Shown here: positions 44,145 through 52,322 of the stretch, in pieces
How the letters are laid out: every line of letters starts with the position of its first letter
Position numbering within the stretch: position 1 is the first letter of the stretch
Assembly (NCBI GenBank): GCA_020051695.1
Contig: JAGVQM010000021.1
Span: 248,001-312,000, forward strand
DNA length: 64,000 bases
Reading direction: 5' to 3'
Source: Candidatus Zixiibacteriota bacterium
Lineage (GTDB): Bacteria; Zixibacteria; MSB-5A5; WJJR01; JAJRUJ01
Position numbers and translations under genes: made by a program
The notes under the pieces: model-generated
Databases searched by the model: none
The model's input: the letters and a program-made list of their open reading frames with translations, nothing else
Told to the model about the DNA's origin: nothing

Positions 44145-46652
44145 TCAGAATTTTTCGAATCGTTCGCTTAAGAACATCCGGGCAAAATACTCCGGATGAC
44201 TGTCGCTGTTCATCAGCATGTCGAGTTGACGACAGATCAGGGTCAACCGGCCCAAGTCGGTCAACCGGGAGCAGATGAAATCACACTCATACTTCTCGAG
44301 ACGCGCCATGACTTTGTCGCCGCCGATATGCACGTCGAAACCCCGTTCGCGCAGGACGATCGACAGAAACCGACACCGCCGCTCGCGGCGTTCCTCGGCC
44401 GCGGCGCCACCCTCGAACCTGAAATGGATATAGTTCTTGTTCAGACTCTTCCCGCAGTACGTATCGACCGTGCTGAAATGATAGCCCGCCTTGGTCCCGA
44501 AGTTCATGTACCGGTCTGAGGCGACCACAAACGACGATCGTCCGACGCCGATGGCGGCAGGCGAACGAACGCCGATACTTTCTCCGACGACCGAGGCAAA
44601 TCCGCGGGCGGAAACGGCCCGTGGCTGATCGAGGTTAATCCGCGCATCGGTCAAACCCGCCAGGAAAGCCCGCATGGGGACGGACGCGATCCCGTCCACC
44701 CCCACTCCCTGAGACGTGTCGGTACCGGGGAGTAACGCACCGCCGACATCCAGTACCAGTACGGGGAAGGGCAGCCGGCCAAGAAGCTGATGGGGCATTG
44801 AACTCATGGAGGAGGCCCGGTCGGCGATGCGGAACATCACCTCGAATACCTTTTCGTGCACGAAACGGGTGAGATCATGCAGCGTGCGGCAGTTACCCGG
44901 CTGGAAATCCGGTGATGCCGGATCGATCAGGTTCAGTGGTGTGACATACTTCGCCAAAGCCCGGAGTTTCGTCACCGCGAGATTCTCCCCGCGCCTGTGT
45001 TGCCGATCGGAATCGCCGAGTGTCGAGCCGACGATACCGGAGTAGATCCTGCGCGTGGTGGCATCCACCGTGACCGTATCGTTCTGCCCGAGAACATCGA
45101 TGGCCCCTCTCAGGGCGACAATGGTCGGCACTCCATACTCGCGTACGAGTATGCCCATGTGCCCGATCGGCGAACCCTCTTCGGTCACGACTGCGGCACA
45201 CCGATTCAACACCTGGGCGAACCTCGGCGTGGAGTGCCGGGCCGCCAGCACACCGCCTTCGGGAAATGTCAACAATTCGGCGTCTGCGGTGACCACCCGG
45301 ACCGTACCTGCACCCACTCCCGGGCAGGCGGTCAAACCGCCCTGCAGAATCGGCGGCATGTCGGTTTCGACCCTGTCCGGCCCGGTTGCAGTGACTGCTG
45401 TGTGTGCGACCATCGGACGACTTTGAAGAATAAATAATCGGCCGGAATGATCAATCGCCCACTCAATATCCTGCGGCATGCCGAAATGAGCTTCCAGCGT
45501 GCGTGCAGCGACAACCAGTTCGTGCAAATCGGCCCGGTTCAGACCGCTTGGGGCGTCCTCAAACTGTCCGTCCCCGGACACCACCAATTCCGTTGCGGCG
45601 CTATCCGGATTGAGTGTTGGGTCCGACAGACCGGCGGTGACACTGATGACGACCTTATCCGCGGTCGGGTCTTCAAAACTGCGCGAAAAGACCACGCCGC
45701 TATACCGCGCATCGACCATTTCCAGACAGCCTGCCGCCATCTGCACATCGCCGGCAGACAAGCCGCATTTAAGGTGATACAGGACCGCCTGAATCTTGTA
45801 CACACTGGCGAGTACCCAGCGATAGGCATCGATCAGCCAGTCACGTCCCACGTTTAACTCGCTGTGGTAGATGCCGGCGTGGGACGCCTCCGTGTCTTCG
45901 CGAACGCCGCTGCTGCGCATCGCGACGTACATCTGCCCATTATGATCAAGTCCGTCGTAGGCACCCAGGATGGCCTTCTCGATATCTTCTGGTATCGGCG
46001 CATCGATGACTGCCTGCCGGATTTTGCGGCAGGCCTCGACGATTACCGACTCGGCCTCGAATTCCAGCAATTCATCAAGCCGATCTGCCTGCGCGTAGAG
46101 TCCGTTTTCCCTCATCACACGATCAAAAGCGGCGGTCGTCACCGCAAAACCGCCGGGTACGCGCAGGCCGACCACGTTGCGGATCTCTCCCAGGTTGGCC
46201 ATTTTATTACCCACCAGTGCGGCATCGGATGATCGCAGTTCAGCAAGAGGAATGACCAAAGGCCCGGAGATCGGATTGCGGCCCGACCGCATGAATGCCC
46301 CTATTCGGCGATCGATCTGCCACAGAGCAACATTCAACTGGTTAAATTTCCCCGGTTGCAGAGTCTCCAGACTGCGGATCATTATAAACACGTTCATGAC
46401 CGCCTTCTGGATACGGTGGGCGATGACATTAAACGAAAATGGCGCCTGACCGGTCAGTCGGTCTTCGATATCGGAAATCAGCTGTAAGGTGGAATCATTA
46501 TTGGCCAGGATCTCGCGGAAGCAGTGATACATCTGCAGGATCCGCTCCGTGTCTGCCTTCCGGCTGCGGGAAGTGCGATGGCCGCCCACCACCGACCGGA
46601 GGACACACAGCAGGCGCTTCCCCAACGGCATTTGTCTTTCGGCCTTCGGCAT
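44145..46652 (-). CDS. PEP synthase-like protein without the PEP-binding barrel
   Basis: A multi-domain protein of 835 residues. First come about 120 helical residues (ILQMYHCFREILANNDSTLQ, ISDIEDRL). An ATP-grasp-type PEP/pyruvate-binding domain of PPDK/PEP-synthase kind follows (VGNKMANLGEIRNVVGLRVP, MYVAMRSSGVREDTEASHAG, ILQSRPM). The swivelling phosphohistidine domain has His498 in EEGSPIGHMGILVREYGVPT. The C-terminal 300 residues do not look like the usual PEP/pyruvate TIM barrel, so it is probably not a normal PEP synthase. Similar proteins with the same helical N-terminus occur in sulfate reducers. Start ATG 46652 follows AGGAG. It converges with the TauE cluster. Confidence 0.75.
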   Translation of the reverse strand: MPKAERQMPLGKRLLCVLRSVVGGHRTSRSRKADTERILQMYHCFREILANNDSTLQLISDIEDRLTGQAPFSFNVIAHRIQKAVMNVFIMIRSLETLQPGKFNQLNVALWQIDRRIGAFMRSGRNPISGPLVIPLAELRSSDAALVGNKMANLGEIRNVVGLRVPGGFAVTTAAFDRVMRENGLYAQADRLDELLEFEAESVIVEACRKIRQAVIDAPIPEDIEKAILGAYDGLDHNGQMYVAMRSSGVREDTEASHAGIYHSELNVGRDWLIDAYRWVLASVYKIQAVLYHLKCGLSAGDVQMAAGCLEMVDARYSGVVFSRSFEDPTADKVVISVTAGLSDPTLNPDSAATELVVSGDGQFEDAPSGLNRADLHELVVAARTLEAHFGMPQDIEWAIDHSGRLFILQSRPMVAHTAVTATGPDRVETDMPPILQGGLTACPGVGAGTVRVVTADAELLTFPEGGVLAARHSTPRFAQVLNRCAAVVTEEGSPIGHMGILVREYGVPTIVALRGAIDVLGQNDTVTVDATTRRIYSGIVGSTLGDSDRQHRRGENLAVTKLRALAKYVTPLNLIDPASPDFQPGNCRTLHDLTRFVHEKVFEVMFRIADRASSMSSMPHQLLGRLPFPVLVLDVGGALLPGTDTSQGVGVDGIASVPMRAFLAGLTDARINLDQPRAVSARGFASVVGESIGVRSPAAIGVGRSSFVVASDRYMNFGTKAGYHFSTVDTYCGKSLNKNYIHFRFEGGAAAEERRERRCRFLSIVLRERGFDVHIGGDKVMARLEKYECDFICSRLTDLGRLTLICRQLDMLMNSDSHPEYFARMFLSERFEKF

Positions 46653-46799
46653 ACGCTGACGACTCCTGCTGGGAATATATGTTGCGCCCGCGGAAAAAGA
46701 AACCACGAATCACTTCGGCCGGACGGAGTTATGCCGCTTGTTTGAGCTCCCGTGAGCGGCGGGAATTCACGGGGCAAACACGGGGAATCCGACTATTTT

Positions 46800-47190
46800 A
46801 TTCTAAGCGACGAAACCATTGGTTCCCATGGCGGCAAGACCTCGGCTTTTATGTCGAACAGCGCGAGGATTTCCTGTGGCAGATATTTTTTCTCGAGCAC
46901 CGCGACCTGGACATCTGATGGAACCACTCATCGAGCATGAAAAAGTACCCCCGCTTTCCCTTGGCATCACCCCAGGAATTTTTGGCCAGCCACTTGCGCA
47001 CCGTGTCGCCCTCGATATCGATCCCCGTGAAAACCATGTTGTGGGTCGGGATGCCGGAATACGTTTCAAAGAGGTCCCCTCGGGAGAGCGTGAAGTCCAT
47101 GCCATACAGCGATCCATAATCGTAAAGGCCGGGAATCAGCGCGGCCGCCCGCTTTGTGTAATAATCCCGCATGTCGATGAGTCTTCCAGA
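46800..47190 (-). pseudogene. truncated, frameshifted copy of the C1B peptidase gene
   Basis: Encodes only the last third of a bleomycin-hydrolase-type peptidase. GLYDYGSLYGMDFTLSRGDL, SGIPTHNMVFTGIDIEGDTV and RKWLAKNSWGDAKGKRGYFF are very close to the intact protein at 32961-34346. Near 46917 the frame shifts: MLDEWFHQ continues out of frame as DVQVAVLEKKYLPQEILALF, then AEVLPPWEPMVSSLRI. The upstream catalytic Cys part is missing. It is a decayed duplicate or a relic of a neighbouring family member. Confidence 0.88.
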
Positions 47191-47310
47191 CAACATGATT
47201 GACGGCAGATATCGGCGCGCTGCCTGTCGGGCGGTGTCATGTACGGGAATACCTGAGGGGGTCAGGGGTAGGCCTAGGGGCGGGGGAACCAAAATATATA
47301 AGTAATACAC

Positions 47311-47340
47311 TTGACAAAATAATGGGCGGGGAGATATAGT
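47311..47340 (+). promoter_or_regulatory. sigma-70-type promoter of the propeller lipoprotein gene
   Basis: TTGACA (47311-47316), an 18-base spacer and TATAGT (47335-47340), about 66 bases upstream of the start codon at 47407. The best -35/-10 pair in the window. Confidence 0.7.
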
Positions 47341-47406
47341 ATGACTGCATCCGTATTTGGGGATGTGTTGAATCGAAAGCCGCGAATGTTTTTCAAGAGA
47401 GGTGCC

Positions 47407-48480
47407 ATGCGTCGCTTCCGGCGAATGACGGTGATATGTCTGGGGTTGGGGATTGGTTTGGGATATGCGCTGTCGTGTTCCAGCCCCACCAAGCCCACGG
47501 AACCCAAGGGTTTGCGGCTATATGCCTCCGAAGCCGTTACCAAGAACTTGTATGTTTTTGATGCCAAGTCAGGCGAACTCCTCGACTCGATTCCGAATGG
47601 GCAGACCATTAATATGTTACTGAGCGCTGATGGGCAGTATCTCTATTCGGATCACTATGATGACGATTGGAATGCGACGACACGAAAAACTGCGACAAAA
47701 TCACTGGCGCTAGTCGGCGAAGTGTCGGGGGGGGGGCAGTTAGTCTTTCTGGATCAAGGATCCCTAATCCTACGGCCGCATAGCGACAACGTGGAATACT
47801 TTGATGCAGCGACCCTTGCCCTGGTGGGGATTGACTCGGTGGGCATGCGTATGGGTACGGTTGCCTCTGCCGACACCGTCGGCTTCGTTATTGGCGTCGG
47901 CGAAAACGAACGTTTAATAGCATACGATTTCCGCAATAAACAGATTCTTGCTGCAGATTCAATCATATTGCCTGACAATGCGTTTGCTCGCGGAATGCAA
48001 TTCGCCTTGCATCCTACTGGCGAACGCGGTTTTGGTATATTTCGTGATTCTTTTCAACGGGTTTGGTTCATCGGATTTAAAACACCTAGTTTGGAGCTGG
48101 AAATATTTCATCAATTAGTTTTTCCGTTTGGCGACATAGCCGTTTCTCCCGATGGGCGATATGTATTGTTCGACGATCCCGGCGACGTGCCTCATGGTTA
48201 TCCTGTAAAGATGTTTTTCGTTTTTGATAATGTGGAGCAAAAGATGGCGCGCATCATCGACACAGATACCCTTTCCCTATTCGGGGGCCTGCCATGGCCG
48301 AGTGTCAGCACCATTGATTTTTCGCCGGATGGTACCGAGGCCTATGTATCAACAGGTGGTAATGGCTGGGCCACAGGACCGGTAATTGTATTCGACATGG
48401 GCAAATTGGAATTTGTTCGGAAAATCGACATGCCGTTTGAATGGATGCCCGACCCAATTGTCGTCGGACACGAACCTTAA
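47407..48480 (+). CDS. YncE-like beta-propeller lipoprotein
   Basis: A 357-residue exported lipoprotein. The signal helix ends in YALSC (lipidated Cys24), then SSPTKPTEPKG. The rest is a chain of WD/YVTN-like blades: NLYVFDAKSGELLDSIPNGQ, then MLLSADGQYLY, AVSPDGRYVLF, IDFSPDGTEAYVSTG and IVFDMGKLEFVRKID. Such proteins are common surface or periplasmic scaffolds. AGAGGTGCC precedes the ATG at 47407. A run of ten G (47727-47736) inside the coding sequence is a likely hot spot for frameshift. The subtilase gene starts 16 bases after the stop, so they form an operon. The pair has lower GC than the region average. Confidence 0.82.
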   Translation: MRRFRRMTVICLGLGIGLGYALSCSSPTKPTEPKGLRLYASEAVTKNLYVFDAKSGELLDSIPNGQTINMLLSADGQYLYSDHYDDDWNATTRKTATKSLALVGEVSGGGQLVFLDQGSLILRPHSDNVEYFDAATLALVGIDSVGMRMGTVASADTVGFVIGVGENERLIAYDFRNKQILAADSIILPDNAFARGMQFALHPTGERGFGIFRDSFQRVWFIGFKTPSLELEIFHQLVFPFGDIAVSPDGRYVLFDDPGDVPHGYPVKMFFVFDNVEQKMARIIDTDTLSLFGGLPWPSVSTIDFSPDGTEAYVSTGGNGWATGPVIVFDMGKLEFVRKIDMPFEWMPDPIVVGHEP

Positions 48481-48495
48481 ACCTCGGAGGATGCC

Positions 48496-50379
48496 ATGCT
48501 TAAGAAAACCGTTTTTATTCTCTGCTGTGTACTTTTATTTGCGGAAGCGGGTATTGCCGGTGATGACTTCTATTATGTAGGGAATGACAGCATCTCGGTT
48601 GAAATTTCCAATGAATTCATCGCCGTACAATTTGACTCAAACACTGTGATTCCGAGCATGGGTAGTTTTATCGCAGGGAAGGCGTGTCTGAGTGATACGC
48701 CTGGGGCAGAATGTGTCGCTCGCGGATTTTATATTATTGCCCTATCGCCCAATTGTAGTTATTCCCAGGCGGCGGCTGGCCTGATGAGCGACCCGGTGGT
48801 CTACCGTGTAGCGCCCGTTTACTTGCCGCCCGATTCCGCCGCGCTGCCGATTACGGACCTAGTGAGCGTCGAGTTTGATCACTCGCTGGGATGGGACTCC
48901 GTCCTGTCGATTCTCACTGCCTATAACCTGGCTGTGGCCGACACAAGTCCGTTTACCCATAACCTGATCTGGGCTGAATTGGAAGATACAACCGCTGGTG
49001 GGCCATTGGAAATAGGGAATGATCTTCATGAGTTGGACGAAACCATTTATTCCTGTGCCACTTTTTATGACCAGCCGGTACTGGCCTATATGCCACCTGA
49101 TACCTTTTTCTACTACCAGTATAATTTCTACAACACCGGGCAGACCGGCGGTACTGCTGACGCTGATATCGATGCTGATTCCGCCTGGGAAATCGCCATG
49201 GCCTTTGGCGATTCAAGTCTGGAAGTGGCGGTGATTGACGAGGGTATTGAATGGCATGAGGACTTGCCGTCTACCAGGATTACCGACGGCTATGATGCAA
49301 TGGGCGATTCAGCCAACTACCCCGAAGCAGATTGGGACCCTGCGCCGGGACCTAATTGGAATCATGGTATGGCTTGCGGCGGGCTTATCGCCGCCTGCCA
49401 TAATGACATTGGCGTTGTTGGGTTGGTGCCCAATGCAAAAATACGGCCTGTCAAAATTTACGATGATGCGGGTAATAGTAATGCTATTACTCGGATCGTT
49501 GTCAATGCCATTGATTACGCGGCTGATAGCGGCAACGCCGTCATTATATCCAATAGCTGGGGATATCAACGAGTATCGCCAATTCCCGATGTTTATTAGG
49601 CAATCTTGCGGGCGACAAGCATAAATGAAAATCGGGATTATTCCAACGTCGTTGTATTTGCTACAGGAAATTACAATTGGAATGCAGTGGCCTTTCCCGC
49701 CAATATGTCAGAAGTCATCGCTGTCGGGGCCTCGGACAAATACGACGTAGCTTGGGATTACAGCAACTATGGTGATTCTCTAGATGTTGTGGCCCCCAGT
49801 GGCGATCTGCGGTACGGGACTTATGATTTCAGGGGTGATGTCTGGACCATCGACCAGATGTGGTTCGAAGGTTGGAATCCCAATTACAGCGGGTGGGATG
49901 ACGCCGAAGGAAACGCCAATTATACCGGGAAATTCGGCGGAACGTCGGCGGCCTGCCCGCAAGTGGCGGGGATCGCGGCGATGATTCTATCTCGCCGCCC
50001 GGATTTTTATACCGACGCCAAGTATCGGGATACATGCTCCCAGGTTGTCAGAAATGTTATCGAGGGTTCGGCTGAAGACCTCGGCGCTCCCGGCTGGGAT
50101 GAGCTTTATGGCCACGGCCGGGTGAACGCCTACCGGGCACTGTTGTCGGTCATTCGCGGCGATGTCAACAACGACGGCATGTTTACCCCGCTGGATGTGC
50201 AACAGATGGTGGGTTTTATATACCATAGTCACCCGAGTTGTATTCCGAAGCCGGAACTGTGTGTCGGTGACTGCAATTGCGATGGCGGGGTCACGCCAAT
50301 GGATGTGCAATATCTGGTGAAAGTGGTTTATTACGGTCAAAATGCGATCCAGATCTGCTACGACTATATGGAAGATTAG
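48496..50379 (+). pseudogene. S8 subtilisin-like peptidase with dockerin-like tail, interrupted by an in-frame amber codon
   Basis: A signal peptide (MLKKTVFILCCVLLFAEAG) is followed by a propeptide-like part and a subtilase domain: Asp248 (VAVIDEGIEWHE), His290 (NWNHGMACGG), oxyanion Asn (ISNSWG) and Ser484 (GGTSAACPQVAG). The tail has two EF-like GDVNNDGMFTPLDVQQM / GDCNCDGGVTPMDVQYL repeats. Codon 368 (49597-49599) is TAG, between IPDVY and AILRATS. The frame is unbroken on both sides, so this is a point nonsense change and not an indel. Translation would stop before the catalytic Ser. It may be a recent pseudogene, an error in the sequence, or a read-through site. A TTG at 49606 could start only a useless fragment. 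Confidence 0.85.
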
Positions 50380-50880
50380 CGGGGTGCCCTGCAGCGTGTG
50401 AATTGCCCGCCCAGGGCACGAAAACACCGAGGGCTTGATTGCCTCGGTCCCCGGCGACAGGACAAAAAGCCGGGGCAGGCATTGATCGCAGAGCATTTGT
50501 AACTCATTTACAGACAGCACACTTAGGCCGATTGCACCGCAGGCTGTCGGCTTTTTGCGCCATCTTCACGTACCGGCTGCCCACGGCCGATTTCGGCGTC
50601 ATCCACCCGGAAATCTTGTTTTTTTCGGTCACAGCCATGGCGCCGGGAACACCCCCGGACGCAAACCCCCCCTCAAATGGGTCAAATCACGCGCCGGAAT
50701 CCATGCCGGAGGCCTCGCCGCGAGCATTTCTTACCCACCCCAAAATATTTTTTCTGTTTGCCCCGCAGCGTTTAAAATCTGAAACATGTTTAATTAATTG
50801 CAATCCAATATCTTACACTAATAATCTCCCTGATAGCTGAAAAAAATGACTAAAATTCGCTGAAAAAATAAAAAACATCC
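50380..50880. other. non-coding gap between the subtilase and TetR genes
   Basis: No gene supported; an open frame across 50439-50840 has no protein-like features. A hairpin ACCGAGG/CCTCGGT at about 50427-50448 could end subtilase transcription, though no T run follows. From 50740 onward the sequence is AT-rich, leading to the promoter at 50881. Confidence 0.4.
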
Positions 50881-50909
50881 TTGACAGAACTGTCGTATGT
50901 GACGATAGT
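50881..50909 (+). promoter_or_regulatory. promoter of the tetR-speD-like gene set
   Basis: TTGACA (50881-50886), 17-base spacer, GATAGT (50904-50909), about 35 bases before the tetR start codon. The -10 box is covered by the inverted repeat at 50902-50929. Confidence 0.65.
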
Positions 50910-50929
50910 GTCGAAAACGACGGTATCGT
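50902..50929. promoter_or_regulatory. likely operator of the TetR regulator
   Basis: Inverted repeat ACGATAGTGTCG (50902-50913) and CGACGGTATCGT (50918-50929), ten of twelve positions matching, separated by four A. It overlaps the -10 box and transcription start, the typical place for a TetR autorepression site. Confidence 0.6.
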
Positions 50930-50944
50930 CGAAGCGAAACCTGA

Positions 50945-51628
50945 ATGATTGCTGAAGAGAAGCCCAAAGCCAAGCGGAAACCGTCGCGCCAACGGCGGCG
51001 GTACCATAAGACACAGGACAAAATCCTGACTGCGGCCCGTTCCATGTTTGCGGAAAAAGGGATTGCGGCCTCGATTGAGGAAATAGTCGAGCAGGCCGAT
51101 ATCGGACGGGGTAGTTTCTACTATCATTTCGAAAACAAGGAAGACCTTATCCAGCATATGGTTCAGCAGATCCTGACCGAACTTATCGACCGCATGCGTG
51201 CGGGTTGCGACGGGTTGGAGGATTTGGACCCCATGCTGGATGCGATCATCGGCGCGCATATCGATTTTTTCCGCAACCGCTGGAACGACTTTGTGTTGTA
51301 CTCTCAAAGCCGCGCCGAAATGACTTTGGGGCAGAGTTACGAGGGATTGGAAACGCCGTTTTTCGACTATCTGCAATGCATCGAGGAGCTGGTCGATTCG
51401 GTTATCCCCGAGCCGATTACCGATGCCCGGTTGCGCCGGCTGGCCTTTGCCATCGCCGGGTTTATCTCCGGTTATTATTCGTTTGCCAGTGTTGCCGCGG
51501 AAGAGGAAGATGTGGACAAATCGTTCCTGTCCTTACGCAGTGCGTTTGTCGCCAGTCTGTCGCGGTTCATTAAAGAAGCGTTGCCGCAGGTAAGCGCGGA
51601 GAAGGACCGACCCGGGGGAAAACATTGA
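50945..51628 (+). CDS. TetR/AcrR-family transcriptional regulator
   Basis: A one-component repressor of 227 residues. After a basic N-terminus the DNA-binding domain reads KILTAARSMFAEKGIAASIE, EIVEQADIGRGSFYYHFENK, EDL, a textbook TetR helix-turn-helix. The C-terminal 150 residues are the ligand-binding and dimer domain, without a recognisable effector class. An inverted repeat over its own promoter suggests autoregulation. The next genes follow on the same strand, the first overlapping its stop (TTGA at 51625), so it probably controls the biosynthetic set downstream. Confidence 0.93.
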   Translation: MIAEEKPKAKRKPSRQRRRYHKTQDKILTAARSMFAEKGIAASIEEIVEQADIGRGSFYYHFENKEDLIQHMVQQILTELIDRMRAGCDGLEDLDPMLDAIIGAHIDFFRNRWNDFVLYSQSRAEMTLGQSYEGLETPFFDYLQCIEELVDSVIPEPITDARLRRLAFAIAGFISGYYSFASVAAEEEDVDKSFLSLRSAFVASLSRFIKEALPQVSAEKDRPGGKH

Positions 51629-51783
51629 GACCCGCGGACCGTGGCACTGGGACCTTTGTTGTCATTGAAACCAATGTCCGTGCCGAACACGCCTGGAGTA
51701 TCGTGGACGAAACTGCATACGCCGAAGGAGTTGTCCAGGTGATCGACACTGAACGTTTTCCGGGAAAGGATCACACCAGGTAA
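51625..51783 (+). CDS. possible 52-residue protein overlapping the tetR stop
   Basis: An open frame begins with TTG at 51625, overlapping the tetR stop as TTGA, with a G-rich CCCGGGGG about nine bases upstream. The product would contain TGTFVVIETNVRAEHAWSIV, then EGVVQVIDTERFPGK. It reads like an amphipathic beta-hairpin followed by a helix, with no Cys. The overlap and reading quality suggest a real translationally coupled gene, but it is short and has no recognised homologue. If real, it belongs to the operon; a precursor-peptide role is only a guess. Confidence 0.35.
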   Translation: MRPADRGTGTFVVIETNVRAEHAWSIVDETAYAEGVVQVIDTERFPGKDHTR

Positions 51784-51870
51784 AAAACCGAGCGTGCGTA
51801 ACAGGGTTCCGGTTTGCGGAATCCGGACTGTGCTCAATGGCCTTCACTACCCTGCTGAGGGAGAAAAACA

Positions 51871-52320
51871 GTGGAAACAACATTCGTGGCCGGGCAGGCC
51901 GCCAAAGGGGCTGTGACAAAACTCGCGGCGTATGGGGAGCTGGCGCATTACACGCCGGCTGAGATCGGAAACGCGTGGGGTGTCGCGTCCAGTTTTGATA
52001 TCTACGATTGTAATCCGGAAACAATCAGGGACGCTGCCCAGATCAAACAGTTCGTACGCGAACTGTGTGACCTCATCGCCATGCGCCGTTTTGGGGAAAC
52101 GACGGTCGTAAACTTTGGCGAGGATGAACGCGTCGCCGGCTTTTCGATGGTGCAGTTGATTGAGACGTCATTGATCTCTGCACACTTCGCGAATTTGACG
52201 AACACAGTCTACCTGGATGTTTTCAGCTGCAAACCGTACGATGTCACGATCGTTGAGGAATTCGCCACCAGGTTTTTCGGCGGGTCCCGTTGTATCACTC
52301 AGGTCAATCTGCGGAAGTAG
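51871..52320 (+). CDS. SpeD-family pyruvoyl-dependent decarboxylase homologue, SAM-binding residues lost
   Basis: A 149-residue relative of bacterial S-adenosylmethionine decarboxylase, a self-cleaving enzyme that makes its own pyruvoyl cofactor. Against Thermotoga SpeD (Ser63, His68, Cys83), it keeps Ser100, His105 and Cys120 with identical spacing (ETSLISAHF, then LDVFSC). The bond cleaved would be Thr-Ser instead of Glu-Ser. The Trp-Pro-Glu that follows in true SpeD (stacking on adenine, binding ribose) is replaced by Ala-Asn-Leu, so SAM is unlikely to be the substrate. Some SpeD relatives are known to decarboxylate ornithine or arginine. The GTG start at 51871 follows GAGGGAG. The acyltransferase gene starts two bases after the stop. 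Confidence 0.8.
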   Translation: METTFVAGQAAKGAVTKLAAYGELAHYTPAEIGNAWGVASSFDIYDCNPETIRDAAQIKQFVRELCDLIAMRRFGETTVVNFGEDERVAGFSMVQLIETSLISAHFANLTNTVYLDVFSCKPYDVTIVEEFATRFFGGSRCITQVNLRK

Positions 52321-52322
52321 TG

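Noticed and set aside
49597-49599. TAG as pyrrolysine codon or programmed read-through
   Set aside because: No pyrrolysine genes or suppressor tRNA are in the window and no special downstream structure is evident; a nonsense change or sequence error is simpler.
50439-50840. 133-codon open frame between the subtilase and TetR genes
   Set aside because: Composition and sequence are not protein-like, it has no ribosome site and it runs through the hairpin and AT-rich promoter zone.
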